A stretch of DNA of 5,385 nt, taken from NCBI GenBank assembly GCA_011390085.1, contig JAABTB010000038.1, forward strand, positions 1 to 5,385. The letters run 5' to 3'. This DNA is from Desulfobacula sp. Its GTDB lineage: Bacteria; Desulfobacterota; Desulfobacteria; Desulfobacterales; Desulfobacteraceae. The notes under the pieces were generated by a model. The model searched no databases, was not told the origin of the DNA, and saw only the letters and a program-made list of their open reading frames with translations. A program made the translations under genes and the position numbers. Below, in pieces: positions 1 through 5,385 of the stretch; the stretch's first letter is position 1, and the number at the start of each line of letters is the position of its first letter.

Positions 1-212
1 GAAATTTTTGCCGATGATCATGTGCAGGATGGCTTCCCTGGGACCTGCCATGCGCATGGCCAGCGGCAGAAGATTCATAATCCATCTGGGTCAGAACCCT
101 TTTAGGGGGAGAACACCCTTGTGGCCAGAAGTTCAAAATCGCAGATCTGCCGGTCATTTAAAATAATGTTCGGCATGGTGGCGGACAGGTCCTTGAGCAG
201 TCCGGCCGCTCT
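1..212 (-). pseudogene. sat: Sulfate adenylyltransferase (ATP sulfurylase) remnant, deleted and frameshifted
   Basis: Intact ATP sulfurylase makes APS from sulfate and ATP, the first step of sulfate reduction. Three minus-strand pieces in different frames match it in the right order. From 212 to 105 the frame reads RAAGLLKDLSATMPN, then NDRQICDFELLAT and FSP, the usual N-terminal region, and stops at TAA (102-104). From about 106 to 77 a second frame reads KRVLTQMDYES, matching the family's SPLxGFxTQxDYES. From 78 to 1 a third frame reads MNLLPLAMRMAGPREA and ILHMIIGKNF, a highly diagnostic stretch about 150 residues further on in intact enzymes. The QTRNPxHRAH nucleotide-binding motif should lie in the missing part, so this copy cannot be active as read. 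The first frame break is explained by one missing C near 105-108 and the second by one missing C near 95. The conserved TGxFSP has become TRVFSP. The remnant runs off the left edge, so the C-terminal part may continue there. Family recognition is strong; boundaries are approximate. Confidence 0.8.
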
Positions 213-340
213 GCCATCAGCACCTGCTCATAGGCGATCATGACATTGCCGGTCTGCCGGGCATGGGTGCCGCTACCCACCCCCAGATGGATATGGGGCT
301 CGGGAAGGTTAAAGTTTTTAAAAAAAACATCAGACATGTT
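200..340 (-). pseudogene. UDP-N-acetylglucosamine 2-epimerase internal fragment (WecB type)
   Basis: About 47 codons on the minus strand read NMSDVFFKNFNLPEP, then HIHLGVGSGTHARQTG and NVMIAYEQVLMAERPD. This matches roughly residues 40 to 85 of non-hydrolysing UDP-GlcNAc 2-epimerases, where the family has NMSDVFF..LGLPEPD..LGVGSGSHAEQT...IxxEEVLLxEKPD. These enzymes make UDP-ManNAc for surface polysaccharides. The N-terminal GTRPE-type nucleotide-binding start is absent: the residues upstream of NMSDVFF do not resemble the family. The following VVxGDxNST segment is also absent, because after the RPD codons the DNA becomes the sat remnant in another frame. The frame itself stays open from 412 to 158, but only the middle is epimerase-like. 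It is best read as a gene scrap rather than a small functional protein. I do not see the rest of the gene in this window. Confidence 0.75.
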
Positions 341-574
341 CAGGCTCAAACGCATAGATGCCATTCCAAGGGTTCCCTTTTGTGTCTCTCGGATAGCGAT
401 TAAGTTGATCATCGGGATTAGCCTTTTGAGAACAAAGATATGCAGCAGAATATAAATAAGCCTCAGAAAAAGAAAGAAATTGTAATGAGGTACAAAGCGA
501 TCCGATTTCTGAAAAATGAACCATCTGATAGTTCATAAAGACCCCCTTCATGACCTTTCTGTCCTTGAATGGTT
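341..574. other. AT-richer stretch with no recognisable gene
   Basis: This is the part of the 591-base gap left of the decarboxylase that the two gene scraps do not explain. It is visibly richer in A and T than its surroundings. It carries short open frames on both strands, for example 330-551 on the minus strand (73 codons, starting MKGVFMNYQMVHF). None has a good ribosome binding site or resembles a family I know. I see no tRNA, no IS terminal repeats and no CRISPR-like repeats. It may be more decayed coding DNA or acquired spacer DNA. Confidence 0.5.
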
Positions 575-610
575 AAAAAAAAATTCAGGCCTTATGGTTC
601 CGACAGGCTG
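575..610 (-). terminator. Weak candidate terminator after the decarboxylase gene
   Basis: Read on the minus strand, CAGCCT (610-605) can pair with AGGCCTG (592-586) with one bulged C. The loop is about 12 bases. The sequence then runs into nine consecutive T residues (583-575, shown as A on the plus strand). The arm overlaps the last codons and TAA stop of the decarboxylase gene. The T tract is convincing but the stem is short, so this is a modest call. Confidence 0.4.
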
Positions 611-2220
611 TGAAGTATGGCTTCCTGTTCGTCCAGGATTTCATCCAGGATCCGGCCCGTCGTCATGGGGTTCATCATGACGGATCTTAAGACCACGACA
701 TTGTGGGGATCATCCGGGAGATTCCTGAGCCGGGTCCGGGAGACAAAGCTTTTCCCGGCCTCCCTCTGGATTCTCTGGATTTTAATATTGATCTCGTCCA
801 GAACGGCATCCAGTTTCTGGCGTTCTTCCATATCAGCCGTTTCCAGTTTTTTTCGGATATGGGGCGGGATCATCCTATAGGTCAGGATGTTCAGCTTGGG
901 TTCGGTGACGAGCTGGAAAAGGGGTCTTTTTTTGATTTTTCTGGCAAAGAGCTTGGCCGTTTCAATGCCGTGCTCGATCATCAAGGCATAGCCCTTTGAC
1001 CCCATGATCTTGAGGGCGCTGTCCAGGATCAGGGAATTGGCTTCCCTGGACCCTTCCAGGGTTTTGATGCCCAGATCCACGCTGCCGGGCCGGATCACGT
1101 ACCGGGCATGGTAGACAATGGTGTCCAGAGCCCTGGGGTCCTTAAAATAGACCATGCCCGAACTCATGGGCATATAGAATTGTTTGTGGCAGTCAATGGT
1201 CACGGAATCGGCCCGCTCAATGCCCTTTAAAAGCGGGCTGTATTTTTCCGATAAGAGCACAGGCCCGCCCCAAGCCGCATCCACATGAAGATAAATTTTG
1301 TGCTGTCGGCAGATATCGGCCAGTTTCGGAAGGGGATCAATGATGCCGGTTTCCGTGGCCCCGGCAATGCCGATGAGGGCCATGATTCTGGTTTTTTTAT
1401 CGGCGGTCAGATCTTTTATGGCGGCCTTCAGCTTTTTGAGATCAATACTCCGTTTTGAATCCACATCAATGGGGATGACGTTCTGGTTGCCGAGGCCCAG
1501 GATGCCCGCCGCCTTTCTCAAAGAATAATGTCCCCGCTTGGAGACCAGGATGACCAGCCGTTCAATGCCGTGGGCCTTCATGGCGGCATGGAACCCGTTT
1601 TTTTCGATGCTTTCAAAATCACCCTTAGGCGGGAAACAAAGATTTCTGGCCACCCAGAGGGCCGTGAGGTTGGCCGTGGTGCCCCCGGAGGTGAAAACGC
1701 CCAGGGAGGTGTCCGTGTTCTGAACATGTTCCAGGTAAAAGGACTCTTCGAAATTGAAAATCATCCTGTGGATTTTGGCCAGGATCTGTTTTTCAAGGAC
1801 GGACAGGACCTTGGAGGTTTCCAGTTTGATGACGTTCTGGTTCAGGGCCGCGGTAATGGCCTTGAGATGGACCATGAAAAAGGGGATGGCCGAGGTCATA
1901 TGGCCGATAAAATAGGGGGAGGCCACATTGACGGCCCTGGGGGCAATCTCGTCGATGATGTCCTTGATCACGTCGGCCAGTTTTTTCAGAGGTTCTGCAT
2001 TGATTTTTGTATCCGTGTATTCTTCGGCCAGCTTGATCAGGCTGATTTCCTCGGTAACGCCCACGTGCTTGTTCAAAAAATCATGGAGCCCGAACAGGAT
2101 CTGTTCCATGTATTTTACAAGGGTGGTTCTGCTTTTCTCATCTTCGGGCCGGATAAACACCCGGTGAAGGGTGTTCCAGTCGGCCACAAGCGATGAAGGT
2201 CTGTCTTCTGTTCCGGTCAT
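592..2220 (-). CDS. panP: PLP-dependent decarboxylase, putative aspartate 1-decarboxylase (PanP type)
   Basis: A full-length 542-residue group II (glutamate decarboxylase-like) PLP enzyme, probably cytoplasmic. Visible marks include NVASPYFIGHMTSA (98-111) and TSGGTTANLTALWVARN (177-193). His231 in RGHYS should stack on the PLP ring, Asp314 in HVDAAWGG should bind the pyridine nitrogen, and Lys346 in DCHKQ is the expected Schiff-base lysine. Length and the wording of these motifs match the family annotated as putative pyridoxal-dependent aspartate 1-decarboxylase (TIGR03799), whose Vibrio members (PanP) supply beta-alanine for pantothenate where PanD is missing. That role here is inferred; glutamate or another acidic amino acid remains possible. 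The start at 2220 is the only good ATG; AGGGGAGG (2243-2236 on this strand) lies 15 bases upstream, rather far. The gene stands alone, divergent from the small gene at 2393. No catalytic residue is missing and the frame is unbroken. Confidence 0.88.
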   Translation of the reverse strand: MTGTEDRPSSLVADWNTLHRVFIRPEDEKSRTTLVKYMEQILFGLHDFLNKHVGVTEEISLIKLAEEYTDTKINAEPLKKLADVIKDIIDEIAPRAVNVASPYFIGHMTSAIPFFMVHLKAITAALNQNVIKLETSKVLSVLEKQILAKIHRMIFNFEESFYLEHVQNTDTSLGVFTSGGTTANLTALWVARNLCFPPKGDFESIEKNGFHAAMKAHGIERLVILVSKRGHYSLRKAAGILGLGNQNVIPIDVDSKRSIDLKKLKAAIKDLTADKKTRIMALIGIAGATETGIIDPLPKLADICRQHKIYLHVDAAWGGPVLLSEKYSPLLKGIERADSVTIDCHKQFYMPMSSGMVYFKDPRALDTIVYHARYVIRPGSVDLGIKTLEGSREANSLILDSALKIMGSKGYALMIEHGIETAKLFARKIKKRPLFQLVTEPKLNILTYRMIPPHIRKKLETADMEERQKLDAVLDEINIKIQRIQREAGKSFVSRTRLRNLPDDPHNVVVLRSVMMNPMTTGRILDEILDEQEAILHSLSEP

Positions 2221-2376
2221 GATGTCTATGAATGGCCTCCCCTGGCTTTTTCGGTCAACACAATTCCCATGTCCTTTATCACAAGAAAGAAAAGGGATAC
2301 ACTCTTTTTTTTGATGGACCGGGGAAATTTATCTTTTAAAAGCGGGTGAAAGCCTGTACATATTCATAAAACATGC

Positions 2377-2384
2377 AAAGGAGG
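2377..2384 (+). promoter_or_regulatory. Strong ribosome binding site for the small gene at 2393
   Basis: AAAGGAGG sits 8 bases before the ATG at 2393, close to the ideal Shine-Dalgarno sequence and spacing. It is the strongest such site in the window and is the main reason to treat the 95-codon frame as a real gene. A possible upstream promoter (TTGATG at 2311-2316 and TTTAAA at 2335-2340, 18-base spacer) is too weak to call. Confidence 0.75.
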
Positions 2385-2392
2385 ATAGGCGT

Positions 2393-2680
2393 ATGGATCT
2401 TCATCAGACCGATATCCTGACAAAGATATCCCGGTACAACCTGATCCGGAACGGGAGAATGATTTATATTGATGTGCACCAGAAAATCCAGGGGAACCTG
2501 GCCGGTAAATTCATTGCCGTGCCTAATTTGGTCAATATCGTGGCCAGACCCGAACACCAGGGGGCAGGGGAGGATGAGCCGAAGGCCCTGGAAGACTGCC
2601 TGAAAAAAATAAAAGGCCTGAACCTGGAAGACATTTTTCCTGTATCTCCGCCCAAACGGAATACCCTGAAGGACAATTAA
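2393..2680 (+). CDS. Small protein of unknown function (95 aa)
   Basis: I do not recognise this protein. It begins MDLHQTDILTKISRYNLIRN and ends with a proline- and lysine-containing tail (PVSPPKRNTLKDN). The middle (about 23-51) alternates hydrophobic and polar residues as a beta-rich core might, including MIYIDVHQKI and GKFIAVPNLVNIVARP. Residues 59-82 are charged and probably helical (GEDEPKALEDCLKKIKGLNLED). There is one cysteine (69), so no metal-binding cluster, no signal peptide and no membrane segment: a soluble cytoplasmic protein is likely. A near-ideal ribosome binding site precedes the ATG, and a strong hairpin follows the TAA by three bases, so it looks like a complete single-gene unit. 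It lies between the divergent panP and the convergent kor operon, which gives no firm functional hint. Confidence 0.8.
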   Translation: MDLHQTDILTKISRYNLIRNGRMIYIDVHQKIQGNLAGKFIAVPNLVNIVARPEHQGAGEDEPKALEDCLKKIKGLNLEDIFPVSPPKRNTLKDN

Positions 2681-2683
2681 TCG

Positions 2684-2720
2684 TCACGGCCTGTTGCAGC
2701 AAAACTGCAACAGGCCGTGA
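2684..2720. terminator. Perfect 16-bp hairpin between converging genes, probable bidirectional terminator
   Basis: TCACGGCCTGTTGCAG (2684-2699) is the exact reverse complement of 2705-2720, with a 5-base CAAAA loop. It starts three bases after the TAA of the small gene and lies 18 bases beyond the korC stop. A GC-rich stem between convergent genes is the usual place for a shared terminator. The T content after it is weak on both sides: scattered T runs (GGTTTCGTTTCTT) on the plus strand and CGATTAATTG on the minus strand. It may therefore also, or instead, protect the 3' ends of the transcripts. Confidence 0.75.
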
Positions 2721-2738
2721 AAAGGGCGGTTTCGTTTC

Positions 2739-3287
2739 TTACCGTCTTTCTTTTTCTCCCATTTCAAACCCCAGGTCCAGGGCTTTTTTGTTCATGTCCA
2801 TGAAATCTTCGGGAATGGTGGTTTCCAGCACCTTGAGGATGGATTCGGGTTTGATGAGTTCTGACACCCCGATGAGCGCCCCCAGGACGCAGATATTGAA
2901 GACAATGGGCTTTCCGATTTTCTTCATGACGGTGTCATACATGGGAAGGGCGATATGCCGGGCATCTACCTTGGTCTCCACCTTGACATATTTTGAATCC
3001 ACCAGAAGAAGGCCGCCGGGCCGGATAATGGCGGCGAATTTGTGATAGCTCTCCTGAGTCAGGCTGATGAGGATATTGGGCTGGACCACCTTTGGGAAAA
3101 AGATTTCCGTGTCATCGATAATGACATCGCTCCGGGTGGAGCCGCCCCTTGCTGCCGCCCCATAGCTCTGAGACTGGATGGCGTTTTTGTTTTCATAAAT
3201 CACCGCAGCTTCTGCAAGGATGATGGACGCTGTGATAACGCCCTGTCCTCCCGAGCCTGAAAAAACCAATCGTGAACGTTCCATCAT
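2739..3287 (-). CDS. korC: 2-oxoacid:ferredoxin oxidoreductase, gamma subunit (probable KorC)
   Basis: Gamma subunit of the 2-oxoacid:ferredoxin oxidoreductase encoded with korD, korA and korB; in this enzyme class the gamma domain helps bind CoA and shape the complex. The 182-residue length is normal. Visible family marks are the N-terminal glycine-rich loop GSGGQGV (11-17) at the start of a Rossmann-like fold, the SQSYGAAARGGSTRSDVII segment (39-57) and NICVLGALIG (131-140). The first ATG (3287) overlaps the korB stop as ATGA. A second ATG directly follows at 3284. AAAGGA (3298-3293 on this strand) lies 5 bases before the first and 8 before the second. Both korA and korB seem to use 8-base spacing, so the second is at least as likely. 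Either way translation is probably coupled to korB. It is the last gene of the operon, followed by the hairpin at 2684-2720. Confidence 0.92.
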   Translation of the reverse strand: MMERSRLVFSGSGGQGVITASIILAEAAVIYENKNAIQSQSYGAAARGGSTRSDVIIDDTEIFFPKVVQPNILISLTQESYHKFAAIIRPGGLLLVDSKYVKVETKVDARHIALPMYDTVMKKIGKPIVFNICVLGALIGVSELIKPESILKVLETTIPEDFMDMNKKALDLGFEMGEKERR

Positions 3288-4108
3288 GCTTTTCCTTTCA
3301 TTGCGGTTTGGATGATCCGGTCATAGGCTTCGCAGTATTCCGGGACATCGGTTTTGTCTACAAAGATGCCCCTCTGGATTAGGTTTGGATTTTCTTCCAG
3401 TTTTTTGGAGCCGATTTTAACCGTATTGTTCTTATACCCTTCCATCATCTGGATGGCGTCCCCTTCCTTGTTTTTTCGGCCGTAATAGGTCGGGCACTGG
3501 GTCAGGATTTCCACCACGGAAAAGCCCTTGTGGGTGATGGCTTTTTTGAGCAGGTCTTTGCATTCAACGGCATGGAATACCGTGGATCTGGCCACAAAGG
3601 TGGCGCCGGCGCTCTTGGCCAGGTCCACAACATCGAATTCCCGGTCAATGGTGAGATAGGGCGCTGTAGTGGCCTTTTTCCCGCTGCCGGACAGGGGAGA
3701 AAACTGGCCGCCGGTCATGCCGTAAATCCGGTTGTTCATGACAATGGCGGTGATGTCGATATTTCTCCGGGCCGCATGGATGAAATGGTTGCCGCCGATG
3801 GCCAGGGCATCCCCGTCGCCCATGGGCACAATGGCCTTGAGGGAAGGCTTGGACAGCTTGACGCCTGTGGCAAAGGCCAGGGCCCGGCCATGGATGGTAT
3901 GCAGGGAATGGAAATCCACATATCCTGAAATCCGGGAGGAACAGCCGATGCCCGAGGTGATGACGATCTCGTTCTTTTCAAGGCCCAGCTCATGGACGGC
4001 CCGGAGCAGGGACGAGAGCACAATGCCGTGGCCGCAGCCCGGACACCACATATGGGGGAAGAACCTTGGCCGAATATAGTCTTTAAAATCAAATCGTTCT
4101 TTTGTCAT
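3284..4108 (-). CDS. korB: 2-oxoacid:ferredoxin oxidoreductase, beta subunit (probable KorB)
   Basis: The ThDP- and Fe-S-binding subunit, 274 residues from the chosen start. It carries out oxidative decarboxylation with the alpha subunit. Numbered from that start, the thiamine diphosphate and magnesium motif begins at GDGDALAIGGNH (97-108) and ends at MNNRIYGMTGGQ (124-135). Four cysteines placed as in related enzymes should hold a [4Fe-4S] cluster: Cys22 and Cys25 in CPGCGHG, Cys56 in GIGCSS and Cys205 in QCPTYYG. The longest frame starts at a GTG (4117), but the Shine-Dalgarno AGGGGAAAGG (4126-4117) overlaps that GTG and sits 8 bases before the ATG at 4108, so the ATG is chosen. The gap to the korA stop is one base, and the korB stop overlaps the korC start. 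Family assignment is firm; 2-oxoglutarate rather than another 2-oxoacid is inferred. Confidence 0.93.
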   Translation of the reverse strand: MTKERFDFKDYIRPRFFPHMWCPGCGHGIVLSSLLRAVHELGLEKNEIVITSGIGCSSRISGYVDFHSLHTIHGRALAFATGVKLSKPSLKAIVPMGDGDALAIGGNHFIHAARRNIDITAIVMNNRIYGMTGGQFSPLSGSGKKATTAPYLTIDREFDVVDLAKSAGATFVARSTVFHAVECKDLLKKAITHKGFSVVEILTQCPTYYGRKNKEGDAIQMMEGYKNNTVKIGSKKLEENPNLIQRGIFVDKTDVPEYCEAYDRIIQTAMKGKA

Positions 4109-4109
4109 G

Positions 4110-5264
4110 TTATACACCTTTCCCCTGGATCATCCGTAAAAGGGTTTTGATATCGCTGGGCGAGATGAGTTCTCCGTCCACCCGGTTGGCCAGGAAGACA
4201 GTGTGCGGGTTGTCCACGGCGTTTTTCACCTGGGTGACCACCTGGCCCATATTCATTTCCACCACGATGACGGCCTTGGCGCCGGCACATTTTTCCCTGA
4301 CCATTTCGGCCGGGAAAGGCCAGAGGGTCTGGAGTTCCAGGACCCCGATCTTTACGCCCCGGGCCCGCCGGTTCCGGGCCATATGGATGGCGGACCGGGC
4401 CGAAGACCCATAGGAGATGAGGATATAATCGGCATCATCCAGCCAGTATTCCTTGTACATGGCGATTTCATTGACATTGGTTTCGATTTTATCGATCAGG
4501 TGTCTGAGCAGTTCGGAAACCACTTTGGGGTCATTGCTGGGAAAGCCCCACATGTCATGGAAGAGGCCCGTGACATTGTACCGGTGCTCGCCGCCGAAAT
4601 CCGACATGGGCAGGCGGCCGTCCTCTCTGGGCAGGTAAGGATGATAATCCACCCCTTTTTTGACCGAGGTTCGGAGCCGTTCCACCACCGGGAGATCACC
4701 CGGTTCCGGGATCACGAGTTTTTCCCGCATATGGCCGATGACCTCGTCCAGAAGAAGGATGACCGGAGTCCGGTAGGTTTCCGCCAGATTAAAGGCCTGG
4801 ACCGTGATATTGAACACATCCTGGTGGTTGGAGGCGGTCAGGGCGATGATGGCATGGTCGCCATGGGTTCCCCACCGGGCCTGGTTCACGTCTCCCTGGC
4901 TGACATGGGTGGGGTTGCCCGTGGAGGGACCGCCGCGCTGGACATTGGCAATGACGCAGGGGATTTCCGCCATGCAGGCATAGCCCAGAGCTTCCTGTTT
5001 CAGGGAAAAGCCGGGGCCTGAAGTGGCGGTCATGACCTTGTTACCGGTGAGGGAGGCGCCGATGATGGCGGCCATGGAGGCGATCTCATCTTCCATCTGG
5101 ATGAATTTTCCGCCCTTTTGGGGAAGCCGGGAAGCCAGGTGCTCGGCGATTTCCGTGGACGGGGTGATGGGGTATCCGGCAAAAAAATCCAACCCCGCAT
5201 AGATGGCGCCTTCCACACAGGCTTCATTCCCCTGGACGAATGTGATATTGTTCCGGTTATTCAT
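4110..5264 (-). CDS. korA: 2-oxoacid:ferredoxin oxidoreductase, alpha subunit (probable KorA)
   Basis: Large catalytic partner subunit, 384 residues from the chosen start, normal for four-subunit Kor/Vor enzymes. It contributes to the ThDP site and substrate pocket at the interface with KorB. Numbered from that start, marks include GYPITPSTE (30-38), QMEDE (56-60, with the glutamates expected to activate ThDP), TATSGPGFSLKQEALGYA (78-95) and NVQRGGPSTGNPT (106-118). The following SQGDVNQARWGTHGDH and the later HMREKLVIPEPGD resemble subunits annotated as 2-oxoglutarate oxidoreductase alpha. An ATG at 5273 is in frame, but a CAGG abuts it with no spacing. The ATG at 5264 has AGGA (5276-5273) 8 bases upstream and is preferred. 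This start overlaps the end of korD by 8 bases. Substrate specificity cannot be fixed from sequence alone; a branched-chain or other 2-oxoacid is the alternative. Confidence 0.93.
   Translation of the reverse strand: MNNRNNITFVQGNEACVEGAIYAGLDFFAGYPITPSTEIAEHLASRLPQKGGKFIQMEDEIASMAAIIGASLTGNKVMTATSGPGFSLKQEALGYACMAEIPCVIANVQRGGPSTGNPTHVSQGDVNQARWGTHGDHAIIALTASNHQDVFNITVQAFNLAETYRTPVILLLDEVIGHMREKLVIPEPGDLPVVERLRTSVKKGVDYHPYLPREDGRLPMSDFGGEHRYNVTGLFHDMWGFPSNDPKVVSELLRHLIDKIETNVNEIAMYKEYWLDDADYILISYGSSARSAIHMARNRRARGVKIGVLELQTLWPFPAEMVREKCAGAKAVIVVEMNMGQVVTQVKNAVDNPHTVFLANRVDGELISPSDIKTLLRMIQGKGV
4117..4126 (-). promoter_or_regulatory. Ribosome binding site that fixes the korB start
   Basis: Read on the minus strand this is AGGGGAAAGG, lying within the last codons of korA. 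Its end is 8 bases before the ATG at 4108. It overlaps the GTG at 4117, which rules that GTG out as a likely start. Ribosomes finishing korA would end one base from the korB start, which favours coupled translation. Confidence 0.7.
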
Positions 5265-5385
5265 TTTCCCCATCCTGTTCTATGATTTGTATGGCCAGGT
5301 CTGGACAGCGAAGTTCGCAGAGCCTGCATGCAATGCAATCTTCAGGCCGCACTGCGTCCGCCTTTCCCTGATCGTCGAATTCAAG
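5257..5385 (-). CDS. korD: 2-oxoacid:ferredoxin oxidoreductase, delta (ferredoxin-like) subunit, C-terminal part (probable KorD)
   Basis: The last 42 codons of a gene that enters from the right edge; the start and the rest lie outside. The visible protein contains EDCIACRLCELRCPDLAI, a classical CxxCxxCxxxCP ferredoxin motif (5337-5302) that should bind a [4Fe-4S] cluster and pass electrons from the catalytic subunits to ferredoxin. An acidic tail (EQDGENE) precedes TAA at 5259-5257. The stop overlaps the preferred korA start by 8 bases, so the two genes are probably co-transcribed and translationally coupled. The order delta, alpha, beta, gamma is common for this enzyme type. Whether a second Fe-S motif exists upstream cannot be seen. 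Confidence 0.88.
   Translation of the reverse strand, partial: LEFDDQGKADAVRPEDCIACRLCELRCPDLAIQIIEQDGENE

Noticed and set aside
158..412. The 84-codon minus-strand frame as a functional small protein
   Set aside because: Only its middle resembles UDP-GlcNAc 2-epimerase; both ends are unrelated and the tail is the sat remnant read out of frame. A gene scrap explains it better.
330..551. Minus-strand 73-codon frame in the AT-rich stretch
   Set aside because: It has no convincing ribosome binding site, no family resemblance, and overlaps the start of the epimerase scrap in another frame. There is not enough support to call a gene.
1528..2196. Long plus-strand open frame (222 codons) inside the decarboxylase gene
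   Set aside because: It lies wholly opposite panP. Its translation is low-complexity (rich in G, D, F, H and Q) and has no family resemblance. It is an antisense shadow of a GC-rich gene.
2254..2270. Sigma-54-like sequence TGGGAATTGTGTTGAC upstream of panP on the minus strand
   Set aside because: The spacing is roughly right, but the -12 element has GA instead of the nearly invariant GC and the -24 element is also imperfect.
2311..2340. Possible sigma-70 promoter TTGATG / TTTAAA, 18-base spacer, before the small gene
   Set aside because: The -10 box matches only four of six consensus positions in an AT-rich tract, so this could easily be chance.
4203..5021. Plus-strand open frame of 272 codons opposite korA
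   Set aside because: It lies wholly within korA, whose catalytic motifs are intact on the other strand. The translation is shadow-like and has no recognisable domain.
1..5385. CRISPR arrays, tRNA or rRNA genes, IS elements, att sites
   Set aside because: I saw no spaced direct repeats, cloverleaf with CCA end, transposase motifs or terminal inverted repeats anywhere in the window.

Overview
The window fits a sulfate-reducing deltaproteobacterium (Desulfobacterota, most likely the Desulfobacterales). Three things suggest this: a four-subunit 2-oxoacid:ferredoxin oxidoreductase of the kind these anaerobes use at the 2-oxoglutarate step, a remnant of a sulfate adenylyltransferase gene, and the codon and base composition of the genes. 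This is a judgement from remembered family sequences, not a database search.

Layout from left to right. Bases 1 to about 340 hold no intact gene. They hold two pieces of unrelated genes, both on the minus strand: a broken N-terminal part of ATP sulfurylase (sat; internal deletion plus frameshifts) and, directly upstream in the reading direction, a short internal piece of a non-hydrolysing UDP-GlcNAc 2-epimerase (wecB type). Bases 341-574 are AT-richer and hold nothing I recognise. A full-length PLP-dependent decarboxylase of the PanP type (putative aspartate 1-decarboxylase) lies on the minus strand at 592-2220. A divergent small plus-strand gene of unknown function (2393-2680) has a near-ideal ribosome binding site and ends just before a perfect 16-bp hairpin. 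On the other side of the hairpin is the end of a minus-strand operon that enters from the right edge: korD (partial), korA, korB, korC.

The kor genes are tightly packed: an 8-nt overlap, a 1-nt gap, then a 4-nt overlap. They together encode the delta (ferredoxin-like), alpha, beta (ThDP and Fe-S) and gamma subunits of one enzyme that oxidatively decarboxylates a 2-oxoacid, probably 2-oxoglutarate, to the acyl-CoA with ferredoxin as electron acceptor. It can run in reverse in some organisms. The Shine-Dalgarno positions argue for starts slightly inside the longest reading frames of korA and korB.

I see no convincing new system. The most unusual part is the wecB/sat gene debris at the left end. 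The next most interesting item is the small orphan gene at 2393-2680.
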